The translations under genes were made by a program, and so were the position numbers. A model generated the notes under the pieces. The model worked only from the letters and a program-made list of their open reading frames with translations. It was not told where the DNA came from and searched no databases. Shown here piece after piece: positions 1 through 8,038 of a DNA stretch of 40,591 nt (its first letter is position 1; each line of letters begins with the position of its first letter). Source of the stretch: Bacteroidota bacterium (GTDB lineage Bacteria; Bacteroidota; Ignavibacteria; UBA10030; UBA8401); assembly GCA_013361065.1 (NCBI GenBank), contig JABWAK010000015.1, positions 1 through 40,591 of the forward strand, in the 5' to 3' direction.

Positions 1-721
1 GCGTGTGCGCAGCGGCGCCAGCGATGTCGTCAACGTCGCGCACTCGCTCGGCGCCAACTTGCTGATCACCGGCACGGTCTCAAGCCAACGCGAGTTCCTC
101 GTGGTCGACCTCGAGATGCGTGACCTCAAGCGCGAGATCGCGCCGTTGCAGCAGCGATTCCAGCGGCCGCAGAGCGAACTCGCTGCCCTGCACGACGACC
201 TTGCCGGCGCGGTGATCGATTCACTCCGGTTCTCTCCGGGATGGCATCTCCGTACCGTTGCGTCCGCCGGCCGGTCACTGGAACGGATCGACCCCGACGG
301 CAGAGCGGATGATCCCCGCAACTGGAGTTCATCCGTTGCTGTCCACCGCTCCACCCCTGCCGCACGGAACAGCATCGAACTCCGTACCGCACCTCCCTCC
401 TCATCGCTGCTGCTGGCACCGAATCCATTCTCACCTGACCAGGACGGTCATGAGGATTTCCTCTCCATCGGCTATTCCCTTCCTTCCCGGAGCAACACCA
501 TCCGTATCCGCATCTTCGATGTCTCCGGCAGACTCATCCGGACCCTTGCACACCAAGAGCCGTCCGCAGCGGCCGGTTCCATCCTCTGGGATGGCAGGGA
601 CGATCAGGGGCACCGCGTCCGCATCGGTCCGTACATCATCCTGCTGGAAGCAATGGACAATCTCGGCGGCAGCACCGCAACATTGAAAGGAGTGGCAGTG
701 GCAGCGCGGAAACTGCGCTGA
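1..721 (+). CDS. 3' part of TolB-N/FlgO-like protein with FlgD-type Ig tail (5' end outside window)
   Basis: The reading frame is open to the left edge. The first possible start, GTG at base 5, falls inside a conserved domain, so this is probably the C-terminal end of a longer protein. Roughly the first 75 visible residues resemble the TolB-N/FlgO-like domain found on bacterial adenylate cyclases and kinases (pattern A..LGA..L..G.V, then V.L.D, then the L..D.A..I...L helix). After a low-complexity Ser/Pro/Thr-rich linker, the last 100 residues form an FlgD-like Ig fold: APNPFSPDQDGHEDF, then RIFDVSGRLIRTL, WDGRDDQG and an IGPYIILLEA strand. Tails of this type are common on exported proteins of T9SS-bearing phyla. 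The combination suggests an envelope or regulatory protein; its function is unknown. The stop is TGA at 719-721. Confidence 0.7.
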   Translation, partial: RVRSGASDVVNVAHSLGANLLITGTVSSQREFLVVDLEMRDLKREIAPLQQRFQRPQSELAALHDDLAGAVIDSLRFSPGWHLRTVASAGRSLERIDPDGRADDPRNWSSSVAVHRSTPAARNSIELRTAPPSSSLLLAPNPFSPDQDGHEDFLSIGYSLPSRSNTIRIRIFDVSGRLIRTLAHQEPSAAAGSILWDGRDDQGHRVRIGPYIILLEAMDNLGGSTATLKGVAVAARKLR

Positions 722-722
722 A

Positions 723-971
723 CCCGGCCATGATCGTCCGGGATTAGATTTCTCTCATTAGACCTTTCTAAATGGCAATCGAAGCGTTCTTTCCCCAGAT
801 TGTCGGGAGCCGGAACGGTGGACCGCAGACTGTCGCTTCAGGGGAAGCGCAGTGTGCGGTTCTCGTTCCTGGTGATTTCCCCTCTCAGCAGCATCCGGCC
901 CTTGTTCATCCCGTACGACCTCCAACCGCCTGCAATATTGCACTTCTCCGCATTTCTGTTATCTATTATAG
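723..971. other. Intergenic region upstream of glnD
   Basis: About 250 bp without a credible gene. A weak CCCGG/CCGGG hairpin (723-742) follows the upstream stop and is the only terminator candidate. A second small hairpin, CGCTTC-AGGG-GAAGCG, lies near 835-850. The stretch just before glnD is A+T-rich (TATCTATTATAG, 960-971) but too close to the ATG to be an ordinary -10 box unless the message is leaderless. No Shine-Dalgarno sequence is seen. Confidence 0.4.
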
Positions 972-3494
972 ATGCCGGTCAAAGAATTCTTCACCCGCGA
1001 ATATGACAATATCTTCCGCTTCCACCGGTGCGGTGCCGGAGGTTTGGCGGTCGCCTCCGAACTGACGCAGCTGGTCGATGCGACCCTGACGATGCTGTGG
1101 AACGAACTTCCGGAACCGTCCCGCGACAGCTTTGCCGTGGTGGCACTGGGCGGCTACGGCCGGTGCGAAATGGCGCCGCACAGCGATGTGGATGTGATGG
1201 TGCTCTTCGCGAACGAGCAGCAGCGGACGGAGCATGCCGCCACGGCACAGCGCTTCCTGCACTCGCTCTGGAACCTGGGTTTCGATGTCGGCCACTCCGT
1301 GCGCACCATCGAGGACTGTCTGAACCTCTATCAGACCGATGTGGATGTCTGGGCATCGGTACTGGAGAGCCGGTACATCTGCGGCAACACGGCGGTGATG
1401 TCCGACTATACCGCGCGCTTCCTGGCAGCGGTGGCGCAGAAAAAGGACCGGAAATTCCTCACGGCGGTCATCGCCGGGGTGGATGAGCGGCACCGGAAGT
1501 ACGAACACTCGGTGAAACTGCTGGAACCGAACGTGAAGAACTGCGCCGGCGGCATCCGCGACCTGCATTCGCTCGTCTGGATCCACCGGTCCTCCGATAC
1601 CGCCTGGTTCACCCGTGACCCGTTCCGCACCTTCGGTTCCGCCTGCGCTGCGTTGATCGAACAGCTCGCTGCGACCGGTGCGATCCCTGCCGGTGAGCGG
1701 GATGAATGTCTCAAGGCCTTCGATGGCATCCTCCGTCTCCGGAACGAGCTCCACTACCTGTCCGGCGCGCAGAACGATGTCATGGAATTCTCCAAACAGC
1801 GCGAAGTGGCGGAGCATCTCGGGTACCGGCGGACCACCCCGGTAGAATCGGTGGAGTCGTGCATGCGTGATTACTTCCTGCATGCGCGGACGATCCACCG
1901 GCTGAACCGGAGGCTCATCGACCGCTTCCGCGCCAACAGCGGTTCGTCCTTCTGGACCCTCCGCCGCGAGGAGGTGCTCGACGCACAGTTCAAGATCCGC
2001 GAACGGCTGCTGCACCACCGCGTTTCACCGCCGGTGTTTACCTCGCCGGCAGAGGTCCTTCGCGCGTATCATTGGAGCGGATTCCACTCCGTCAGTCTGG
2101 CCCCGGAACTGCAGACCGCCATCCATGCTCTGACGCGGAAAGAACCGTTCTTCCGGTCGGATGATGCCGGCGCCTCGTCGATGCTGCTGGAGATCCTCCG
2201 CCTGCCATCGCGCGTCGCGCTGACGCTCCAAACAATGAATGACAACGATGTGCTCGGCGCACTCATGCCGGAGTGGGGACGCCTGGTCGCCTTCTTTCAG
2301 CACAGCGTCTACCATTACTACACGACCGATGCCCACACGCTGATCGCGCTGGAACATGCGGAGCATCTGCAGGAGAGCGGCAGCATCCTCGGACGGACCT
2401 TCCGTGCGCTGCCGGACCGCGTGACGCTCTATCTGGCGATCCTCTTCCACGACATCGCCAAACCGGTCGGCGTACAGGGACATGAAGTGACCGGCGTGGG
2501 GATCTGGAAGGAAGTGCAGCAGCGGTTCGGCATCCCGGACGAGCACGACGATGTGGCTTTCCTCATCCGTCACCATCTCGCCATGGAACAGGTCGCTTTC
2601 CGCCGCAATCTTGAGGATCCGGCGAGCATCGCGGAGTTCGCCGCACTGTTCCGGCGGCCGGAACAGCTGGACCTATTGTTCCTGCTGACCTATTGCGACC
2701 TCTCCGCCGTGAACAAAACGGTCTGGTCGCAATGGAAGGAGATGCTGCTGCAGGACCTCTACCTGCGCACACGCCGGCTGCTTGCGACCGGCACAGCGGA
2801 GGAACGGGAGGCGGAACCAGCGCAGAGCGACGGGACCCTCCGCAGCCGGTATGCTCCGCTCATCGCATCCCTGGATGTGGTCGCTGCCGAGTACCGCCAC
2901 GAGGAGGCGCATACGGTCGTCACCATCATCACCCGGGATGCCGAATTCCTCCTGGCAACGCTCTGCGGCGTGCTGGCGGCCAATGATGCCGGGATCTTCG
3001 ATGCGCAGATCGCCACCGACCCGGACGGGATCGTGATCGATACGTTCCGCGTGGTGGACGGCGCCACGAAACTGCCGCTCACGGCGGACCAGGAACGCTC
3101 CATCAGCCGCGACCTCCGGTCCGTACTGACCGGCGCCGAAACGCTGGAATCGCTCTTCGCACGGTATCACCGCCGCTGGCGGAGACGGGCCAAGCCGCTC
3201 TTCCATCCCAATGTGCGGATCGATGCGGTTTTCCACGAGAGCGGCCGTCATACCATCATCGACGTCTACGCGCCGGATATGACCGGATTCCTGTACAAGA
3301 TCACCGAGACCATCGCACGGAACGGGATGCGCATCGACTTCGCGAAACTGGCGACACGCGGCGACGGGATCGTCGATTCCTTCTACGTGACGAAGAACGG
3401 AAAACGGATTTCTTCTGAAGCGGAGAAGCAGTATCTTCGGGAGGAGATCCTGCATACGATCGATCGGTTGATGAACGTTCAACTAGATCTTTAG
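972..3494 (+). CDS. glnD: [Protein-PII] uridylyltransferase / uridylyl-removing enzyme
   Basis: Bifunctional nitrogen-status sensor. The family uridylylates PII when glutamine is low and removes UMP when glutamine is high. The 840-residue length is close to the usual 850-900. The nucleotidyltransferase motif is visible as ALGGYGR (about 59-64) followed by SDVD (71-74), the metal-binding acidic pair. The helical substrate domain follows (KNCAGGIRDLHS, about 189-200). The HD domain carries YHYYTTDAHTL (447-457) and LFHDIAKP (491-498). Two ACT domains close the protein: HTVVTIITRDAEFLL and, near the end, HTIIDVYAPDMTGFLYKI. The ATG at 972 is the only start that precedes the catalytic fold comfortably; no ribosome-binding site is apparent. 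No PII, amtB or glnA gene lies in the window, so it sits apart from its partners. Confidence 0.95.
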   Translation: MPVKEFFTREYDNIFRFHRCGAGGLAVASELTQLVDATLTMLWNELPEPSRDSFAVVALGGYGRCEMAPHSDVDVMVLFANEQQRTEHAATAQRFLHSLWNLGFDVGHSVRTIEDCLNLYQTDVDVWASVLESRYICGNTAVMSDYTARFLAAVAQKKDRKFLTAVIAGVDERHRKYEHSVKLLEPNVKNCAGGIRDLHSLVWIHRSSDTAWFTRDPFRTFGSACAALIEQLAATGAIPAGERDECLKAFDGILRLRNELHYLSGAQNDVMEFSKQREVAEHLGYRRTTPVESVESCMRDYFLHARTIHRLNRRLIDRFRANSGSSFWTLRREEVLDAQFKIRERLLHHRVSPPVFTSPAEVLRAYHWSGFHSVSLAPELQTAIHALTRKEPFFRSDDAGASSMLLEILRLPSRVALTLQTMNDNDVLGALMPEWGRLVAFFQHSVYHYYTTDAHTLIALEHAEHLQESGSILGRTFRALPDRVTLYLAILFHDIAKPVGVQGHEVTGVGIWKEVQQRFGIPDEHDDVAFLIRHHLAMEQVAFRRNLEDPASIAEFAALFRRPEQLDLLFLLTYCDLSAVNKTVWSQWKEMLLQDLYLRTRRLLATGTAEEREAEPAQSDGTLRSRYAPLIASLDVVAAEYRHEEAHTVVTIITRDAEFLLATLCGVLAANDAGIFDAQIATDPDGIVIDTFRVVDGATKLPLTADQERSISRDLRSVLTGAETLESLFARYHRRWRRRAKPLFHPNVRIDAVFHESGRHTIIDVYAPDMTGFLYKITETIARNGMRIDFAKLATRGDGIVDSFYVTKNGKRISSEAEKQYLREEILHTIDRLMNVQLDL

Positions 3495-3515
3495 CCACAG
3501 AGAACACAGAGAAAG
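3495..3515 (-). repeat. Short CACAGAGA repeat (two-unit copy)
   Basis: Immediately after the glnD stop the sequence has two CACAGAGA units 10 nt apart. Read on the minus strand it is TCTCTGTG-rich and belongs to the same dispersed family as the copies at 27691-27720, 29421-29455, 29709-29745 and 30047-30083. The spacer to murI holds nothing else recognisable. Confidence 0.5.
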
Positions 3516-3569
3516 AAATTACACATTATCAAATTGCAGAATTACAACACTGAGTTAGCAACAACCGGA

Positions 3570-4391
3570 ATGTCCAACACACTACAGAACAGTAAAGCGA
3601 TCGGCGTGTTCGATTCCGGCATCGGCGGCCTGACCGTGGTCCGCGCATTGCTGGAGCAGCTGCCGAACGAGAACATCGTCTACTTCGGCGATACTGCGCG
3701 CGTGCCGTACGGATCCAAATCCGCGCAGGTGGTGCGGGAGTACACGCTCGACGATACGGAGTTCCTGCTCTCGCGGGATGTGAAGATGATCGTGGTGGCG
3801 TGCAACACGGTGAGTGCGGTGGCGCTGGATGTGGTGCAGAAGCGGGCGAACCTGCCGGTGACCGGTGTGATCATCCCCGGCGCAGAAGCAGCGCTGCGCG
3901 CATCGGGGAACAAGCGGATCGGGGTGATCGGCACGGCGGGAACGGTGAACAGCAATGCGTACCGGAACGAACTGCAGCGGCTGGACGGAACGACGAATGT
4001 GTTCAGCAAGGCGTGTCCCCTCTTCGTCCCGCTGGTGGAAGAAGGATGGCTGGACCTGAAGGCAACGGAACTGATCGCCCAGGAGTACCTCTTCCCGCTC
4101 ACCACGGAGCGGATCGATACGCTCATCCTCGGCTGCACACACTACCCGCTGTTGAAGCGGACGATCGCGAAGGTGACGAAGGGGATGGTGACGCTCATCG
4201 ATTCCGGCGAAGCGACGGCCGGGACGGTGGCAGCGATGCTGGATGCGCAGGGACTGCGCAACAGCAGCTCCCAGTCGCCGAACATCCAGTTCTTCGTGAG
4301 CGACGCTCCGGAGAAGTTCACCGCGGTCGGAGAGCTCTTCCTGGGACGGAAGCTCGGGGTCGTCCGCAAGGTGACGGTGGGACGCCATTGA
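3570..4391 (+). CDS. murI: Glutamate racemase
   Basis: Cytoplasmic, cofactor-independent enzyme that interconverts L- and D-glutamate for peptidoglycan. Counting from the ATG at 3570 (273 aa, normal for the family), the protein shows GVFDSGIGGLTVV with catalytic-site Asp15 and Ser16, VPYGSKS, the first catalytic cysteine in ACNTVSA (Cys78), and the second in LILGCTHYPLL (Cys189). An in-frame TTG at 3534 would add 12 residues without family support, so the ATG is preferred. The stop TGA (4389-4391) directly abuts the stop of the convergent receiver gene, leaving no room for a terminator between them. Confidence 0.95.
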   Translation: MSNTLQNSKAIGVFDSGIGGLTVVRALLEQLPNENIVYFGDTARVPYGSKSAQVVREYTLDDTEFLLSRDVKMIVVACNTVSAVALDVVQKRANLPVTGVIIPGAEAALRASGNKRIGVIGTAGTVNSNAYRNELQRLDGTTNVFSKACPLFVPLVEEGWLDLKATELIAQEYLFPLTTERIDTLILGCTHYPLLKRTIAKVTKGMVTLIDSGEATAGTVAAMLDAQGLRNSSSQSPNIQFFVSDAPEKFTAVGELFLGRKLGVVRKVTVGRH

Positions 4392-4772
4392 TCACTCCCT
4401 GCCGCGCTCCTGTTCCCGACGGAGCGCTGCAAGCACATTCGGAAGATCGGTCAGTCGTTCCTTGCCGATGATCGACACCGCACCGGCGCGGGCGGAATGT
4501 TCACGGTACTCCTCCTCGCGCCACTGCGTCACGTGCACGATCACGGCGTGTGCATCCCGCCGGCAGATCTCGCGCGCTGCCGCCAGCCCGTCCATCACCG
4601 GCATATCGATATCCATCACAACAGCATCCGGGTGCCAGAGTGCATACTCCACCACCGCCTCCGCTCCGTTGCGGCATTCGCGCAGTTCATGGACCCCCTC
4701 GTCCGTCCTCTCAGCGATCGAACGCATGACGGCCCGCATCCCGTCATTGTCATCCACGATCAGGATCCTCAT
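4392..4772 (-). CDS. Stand-alone response-regulator receiver (CheY-like)
   Basis: A single REC domain of 126 aa with no output domain. From the chosen start it opens MRILIVDDND, giving the acidic metal-binding pair, then VVMDIDMPVMDG with the phospho-acceptor Asp (residue 54 from this start), VHVTQW supplying the conserved Thr, and IIGKE the conserved Lys. An upstream in-frame ATG at 4787 would add five residues; the family N-terminus favours 4772. It lies 38 bp downstream of the T9SS protein gene on the same strand and may be co-transcribed with it. No kinase is adjacent, so its partner could be either propeller kinase in the window or an unlinked one. Confidence 0.85.
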   Translation of the reverse strand: MRILIVDDNDGMRAVMRSIAERTDEGVHELRECRNGAEAVVEYALWHPDAVVMDIDMPVMDGLAAAREICRRDAHAVIVHVTQWREEEYREHSARAGAVSIIGKERLTDLPNVLAALRREQERGRE

Positions 4773-4810
4773 CGTTCCGCCGCGCATTCATGCCAGGGCA
4801 TCGTTCACCC

Positions 4811-7255
4811 TCATTTCATCAGGTTCATCTTGATCCGTTTGGTGTACTTCTCCGCACGAAGCTCGCAGAAATACACGCCGCTGGCCAGGTGCGATGCCGC
4901 GAACGGCACGGTATACCGTCCGGCCTCACGGTACCCCTGCATCAGCATCGCGACCTCCCTGCCGAGCGCATCGGTCACCGTCAGCGTGACCATGCCGGCA
5001 GCCGGCACAGCGAAAGCGATATTGGTGGAAGGGTTGAACGGATTGGGGTAATTCTGTTCCAGTGCATAATCAGTGGGCAGCGGCGCCGCACCTTCGCCGG
5101 CATGCAGCAGCTGCATCGGGACGATACTGCTGTTGTCGCTGCGGTTCCCGTTCACATCGACCGCTTTCACCAGATAGTAGTAGTTCCCGCCGGACGGGAC
5201 GGTCCGGTCGCGGAAGAGCGTATCGGCCGTCGTTCCGATGCGCGATGCATCGTTCGGGATGAAGGTCGGCACGGTGCCGCGATAGACCTCATATCCGCCA
5301 AGATCCGGTTCCATATTCGGCCTCCAATGGAGCACGACGCTCCCGTTCTGGAAAGTGCCGGCCGGCATCTGCGGCGGATAGGGCGGAAGATTATCGACGG
5401 AATACCCGCTGTCGATGTTGGAGTACCAGACCAGCGGCGGCATGGAGGAAAAATTGCCGTAACCGGTAATGTAGTAATTCCATGGGATCCCCTGCCGACC
5501 GGAATCGGAAGTGGTCGGGACGATCCGCGAGTATCCCCCCAAACCATTCGGCGCGATCTCCGCCATCATCTCCCAATAGATCGTTTCACCCGCCGAGGTT
5601 GTCATCTCGGGCACCGGCATGTTCGGAGCATCCGCTTCGATCGCGGTCCCGTTCTTCCGCGTGCGGACCCCTTCCGGCATTGTCCGCTCGGTGAGACCAC
5701 GGAAGACCCGATAGGTATTCGCGTTGAATTGCGACGGCCCCGCATTCAGCTCCCGCCACGAATCCCGGAACAGCACGGAGACCTTGCTCCCCTGATCATT
5801 GATCACATCGCGGACGGAACGGATGAACGGACCATTCTCTCCCAGATATCCGTTCTGATCCAACAACTTCGACTGTACCGTCCCATTGCGAAAGTCGCGG
5901 TACACAAAAATGATCTTTCCATTCTTCATCCCTACGGTCCCGATCAAACGTGCCGCGCCCGGTATGGACAATACCCGGCCGATGTTATTATACCATTGTG
6001 AAGAACCTGAGAGCAGCAACTTCTGTGCAGAGATGCCGGTCCCGCTTTCATCCAGGGGGAATACTATTCCGCCGTTCACCGCAACCGGTGTCCCATAGTA
6101 CATTTCAGGTGAGAAGTAGTTCGACGACACCTGTGTTCCATTCGTCGTCCAGAGGGCAACATCATTGAACAACCACCGTTGCGCGAACACCTGAGGATAC
6201 CCTTGTCCTTGTTGTGCGACATTGCGCAGATCACGCCAGCTGATGATCATCCCCCCCGCATTATCAGGAGTGAGCTGCAGACTATTCTGTATGCCCTGAT
6301 ATTTGCATATGGCTTTGCCCGTATCGGAAGCCCATTGATTGGTGACGAGTCCGTTCGAGTATCTGGCGATCTTAAAAAGAAAGACATCGGAATTCGAGAC
6401 CGCACCATACCGCATATCGCTGAAGGCAACATACCACGAGCGGTCATGATAGACGATATCGGTGAACTCGGAGTGCGTCCGGTCACGCAACGTCCCGAGC
6501 ACATAAGGAAATTCCATCCATCGGTTTCCATTCGGCGAGATGAATTGCCACGCCATGGTATCCCGCCAGGTATAGAACAACGCCAATCCGCCGTCCCCAT
6601 CGGTGGTGGCTCTGAAAAAGATGAAGTGATTGTCCCTGACGAATCCGGCAGCGGGGGTCACGTTGCCCGATGTCCATTGGATGAGTCCATTGGTGTTCAG
6701 ACGTTGGATGAAAAGCCTGTTCTGGGCATTCACTATCTCCTGCCATACCACATACACGTTTCCTGATGAGATAACGGCAGTCGCCCCCTCCGTCGTCCGG
6801 GAACTGATCTGGGTGCCTCCGCCGGCGAACTGAACCGACCCGTTCAAACCGATCTTTTGCATTCTCAGCTCATTATTACCAAAGAGCAGATAGAGATTTC
6901 CTGCATCGTCGGTCACGCCGGACGGATCGGTCATGTTCGATATCCCATACGGGAAACGCGGCATGAGATGGAATGAGGGATACCGCGGATTCCCGCTCTT
7001 GTCCAGATATTGCACATAGAGAGTGTCGGTGGTTCCAATCCCCTGCAGATAGTATTGTATCACGAACAGCACCCATACGCCATCTGCGTTCTTCTCCGGA
7101 ATGCTTTTCATTGACACATTGCCGACCCCTGACAGCTGCACCATGACTACCCCCGCATCATAATCCGTATGCGGCCACTCGACCTGGGCGGCCGCCGGTA
7201 GTGATGACAGCATGAAGAATAGAAGAAGACGGAACGAGTAACGCACGGAAGACAT
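4811..7255 (-). CDS. Secreted protein with fibronectin III domain and T9SS C-terminal sorting domain
   Basis: About 814 aa from the ATG at 7255, where a hydrophobic signal peptide (RLLLFFMLSSLPAAAQ) begins. A GAGGGG ribosome-binding site sits 6-7 nt upstream, supporting this start over an earlier in-frame ATG at 7321. The bulk is a repetitive beta-rich domain with W/Y-rich blades, resembling secreted propeller-like proteins. A fibronectin type III module follows (VLHWRPNMEPDLGGYEVYRG through YYYLVKAVDVNGN). The last 80 residues form a type A T9SS sorting domain: LEQNYPNPFNPSTNIAF, DALGREV and GVYFCELRAEKYTKRIKMNLMK. This predicts export through the Por/Sov machinery and surface attachment or release. 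Ligand and function are unknown. Confidence 0.88.
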   Translation of the reverse strand: MSSVRYSFRLLLFFMLSSLPAAAQVEWPHTDYDAGVVMVQLSGVGNVSMKSIPEKNADGVWVLFVIQYYLQGIGTTDTLYVQYLDKSGNPRYPSFHLMPRFPYGISNMTDPSGVTDDAGNLYLLFGNNELRMQKIGLNGSVQFAGGGTQISSRTTEGATAVISSGNVYVVWQEIVNAQNRLFIQRLNTNGLIQWTSGNVTPAAGFVRDNHFIFFRATTDGDGGLALFYTWRDTMAWQFISPNGNRWMEFPYVLGTLRDRTHSEFTDIVYHDRSWYVAFSDMRYGAVSNSDVFLFKIARYSNGLVTNQWASDTGKAICKYQGIQNSLQLTPDNAGGMIISWRDLRNVAQQGQGYPQVFAQRWLFNDVALWTTNGTQVSSNYFSPEMYYGTPVAVNGGIVFPLDESGTGISAQKLLLSGSSQWYNNIGRVLSIPGAARLIGTVGMKNGKIIFVYRDFRNGTVQSKLLDQNGYLGENGPFIRSVRDVINDQGSKVSVLFRDSWRELNAGPSQFNANTYRVFRGLTERTMPEGVRTRKNGTAIEADAPNMPVPEMTTSAGETIYWEMMAEIAPNGLGGYSRIVPTTSDSGRQGIPWNYYITGYGNFSSMPPLVWYSNIDSGYSVDNLPPYPPQMPAGTFQNGSVVLHWRPNMEPDLGGYEVYRGTVPTFIPNDASRIGTTADTLFRDRTVPSGGNYYYLVKAVDVNGNRSDNSSIVPMQLLHAGEGAAPLPTDYALEQNYPNPFNPSTNIAFAVPAAGMVTLTVTDALGREVAMLMQGYREAGRYTVPFAASHLASGVYFCELRAEKYTKRIKMNLMK

Positions 7256-7338
7256 GGGAACCCCTCGATTGATGGATGATTGGTGGTAGAATCTGTGGGG
7301 AAAGTACCATGTGTGCATCATGGAGGGAATAGAGCGGT

Positions 7339-7383
7339 GTACTCAATTTCTCTGAGTACCTGTACTTAAGCGGTCGGACCGCT
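7339..7383. repeat. Cluster of three small inverted repeats between regulator and T9SS gene
   Basis: Three hairpins lie in 45 bp: GTACTCA/TGAGTAC (7339-7345 with 7353-7359), AGTAC-CT-GTACT (7356-7367) and AGCGGT-CGG-ACCGCT (7369-7383). The last lies 5 nt past the stop of the leftward NarL-type regulator and may act as a weak terminator. The first two lie upstream of the T9SS gene and could be operator-like. Confidence 0.4.
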
Positions 7384-7387
7384 CTCT

Positions 7388-8038
7388 TTATTGCAGGGAA
7401 TCGAGACGCTGTTTGTGCTCCAGCGCAAAGCCGAGGAGTTTATTGTATCCGGTGAGTCCAAGTTTGGCGGCGATATTGACGCGGTGATTCTGCACGGTGC
7501 GGGAACTGACATGCATCCGTTCGGCGATCTCCGCACTCGTGCGGTTCTGTGAGAGCAGCTTCAGCACTTTCCGCTCGGTCGGTGTCAGCAACGTGATCCT
7601 GTCCGCCGGCGAAGCTTCCGCGGGACGAAGCAGGTGGTCGGTCAGTGCGGGACTGATGAACCGTTTCCCCTCCGCGACGGCGGCGAGACACTTCAGGATC
7701 TCGACAGCGATGCTGTCCTTCAGCAGGTATCCCATCACTCCGGCATCGAGCGCCTCCTGCAGATAGGCGGCATCATCGAACATGGTGAGGATGATGATCC
7801 TCGTCCTGAGTCCCTCCCGCAGCACGGAGCGTGCGATCTCCAGTCCGGACAGACCGGGCATCGAGACATCCAGCACCGCCACCGTTGGCCGCAGAGCGCG
7901 GATCCGTTCCAGTGCTTCGGTGCCATTCGCTGCGGTCCCGCTCAGCGTGAAGCGGGCATCGGACGCAAGGATGCCGGCCAGCCCGCGGGTGAAGACGGGA
8001 TGATCGTCCGCAAGGAAGACCGTGATCGGTTTAGCCAT
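7388..8038 (-). CDS. NarL/FixJ-family response regulator (REC + LuxR HTH)
   Basis: About 216 aa from the ATG at 8038, which opens MAKPITVFLADDHPVF, the standard NarL-type start. The receiver shows the DD pair, the phospho-acceptor in VAVLDVSMPGLSG, and IILTMFD and LLKDS further on. The C-terminal LuxR helix-turn-helix is clear: LTPTERKVLKLLSQNRTSAEIAERM then SSRTVQNHR and AKLG. The start overlaps the last 8 nt of the upstream kinase gene, so the pair is translationally coupled and almost certainly cognate. The regulator probably binds DNA upstream of target operons; the 14.6-15.1 kb genes on the same strand are candidates. Confidence 0.93.
   Translation of the reverse strand: MAKPITVFLADDHPVFTRGLAGILASDARFTLSGTAANGTEALERIRALRPTVAVLDVSMPGLSGLEIARSVLREGLRTRIIILTMFDDAAYLQEALDAGVMGYLLKDSIAVEILKCLAAVAEGKRFISPALTDHLLRPAEASPADRITLLTPTERKVLKLLSQNRTSAEIAERMHVSSRTVQNHRVNIAAKLGLTGYNKLLGFALEHKQRLDSLQ

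Noticed and set aside
938-969. TTGCAC and TATTAT as a glnD promoter
   Set aside because: The spacer is 20 bp and the -10-like box would almost touch the start codon, so it is not credible unless the message is leaderless.
3534-3569. TTG-initiated extension of murI
   Set aside because: The added residues do not belong to the family and the region overlaps a spacer next to a repeat; the ATG at 3570 gives the normal length.
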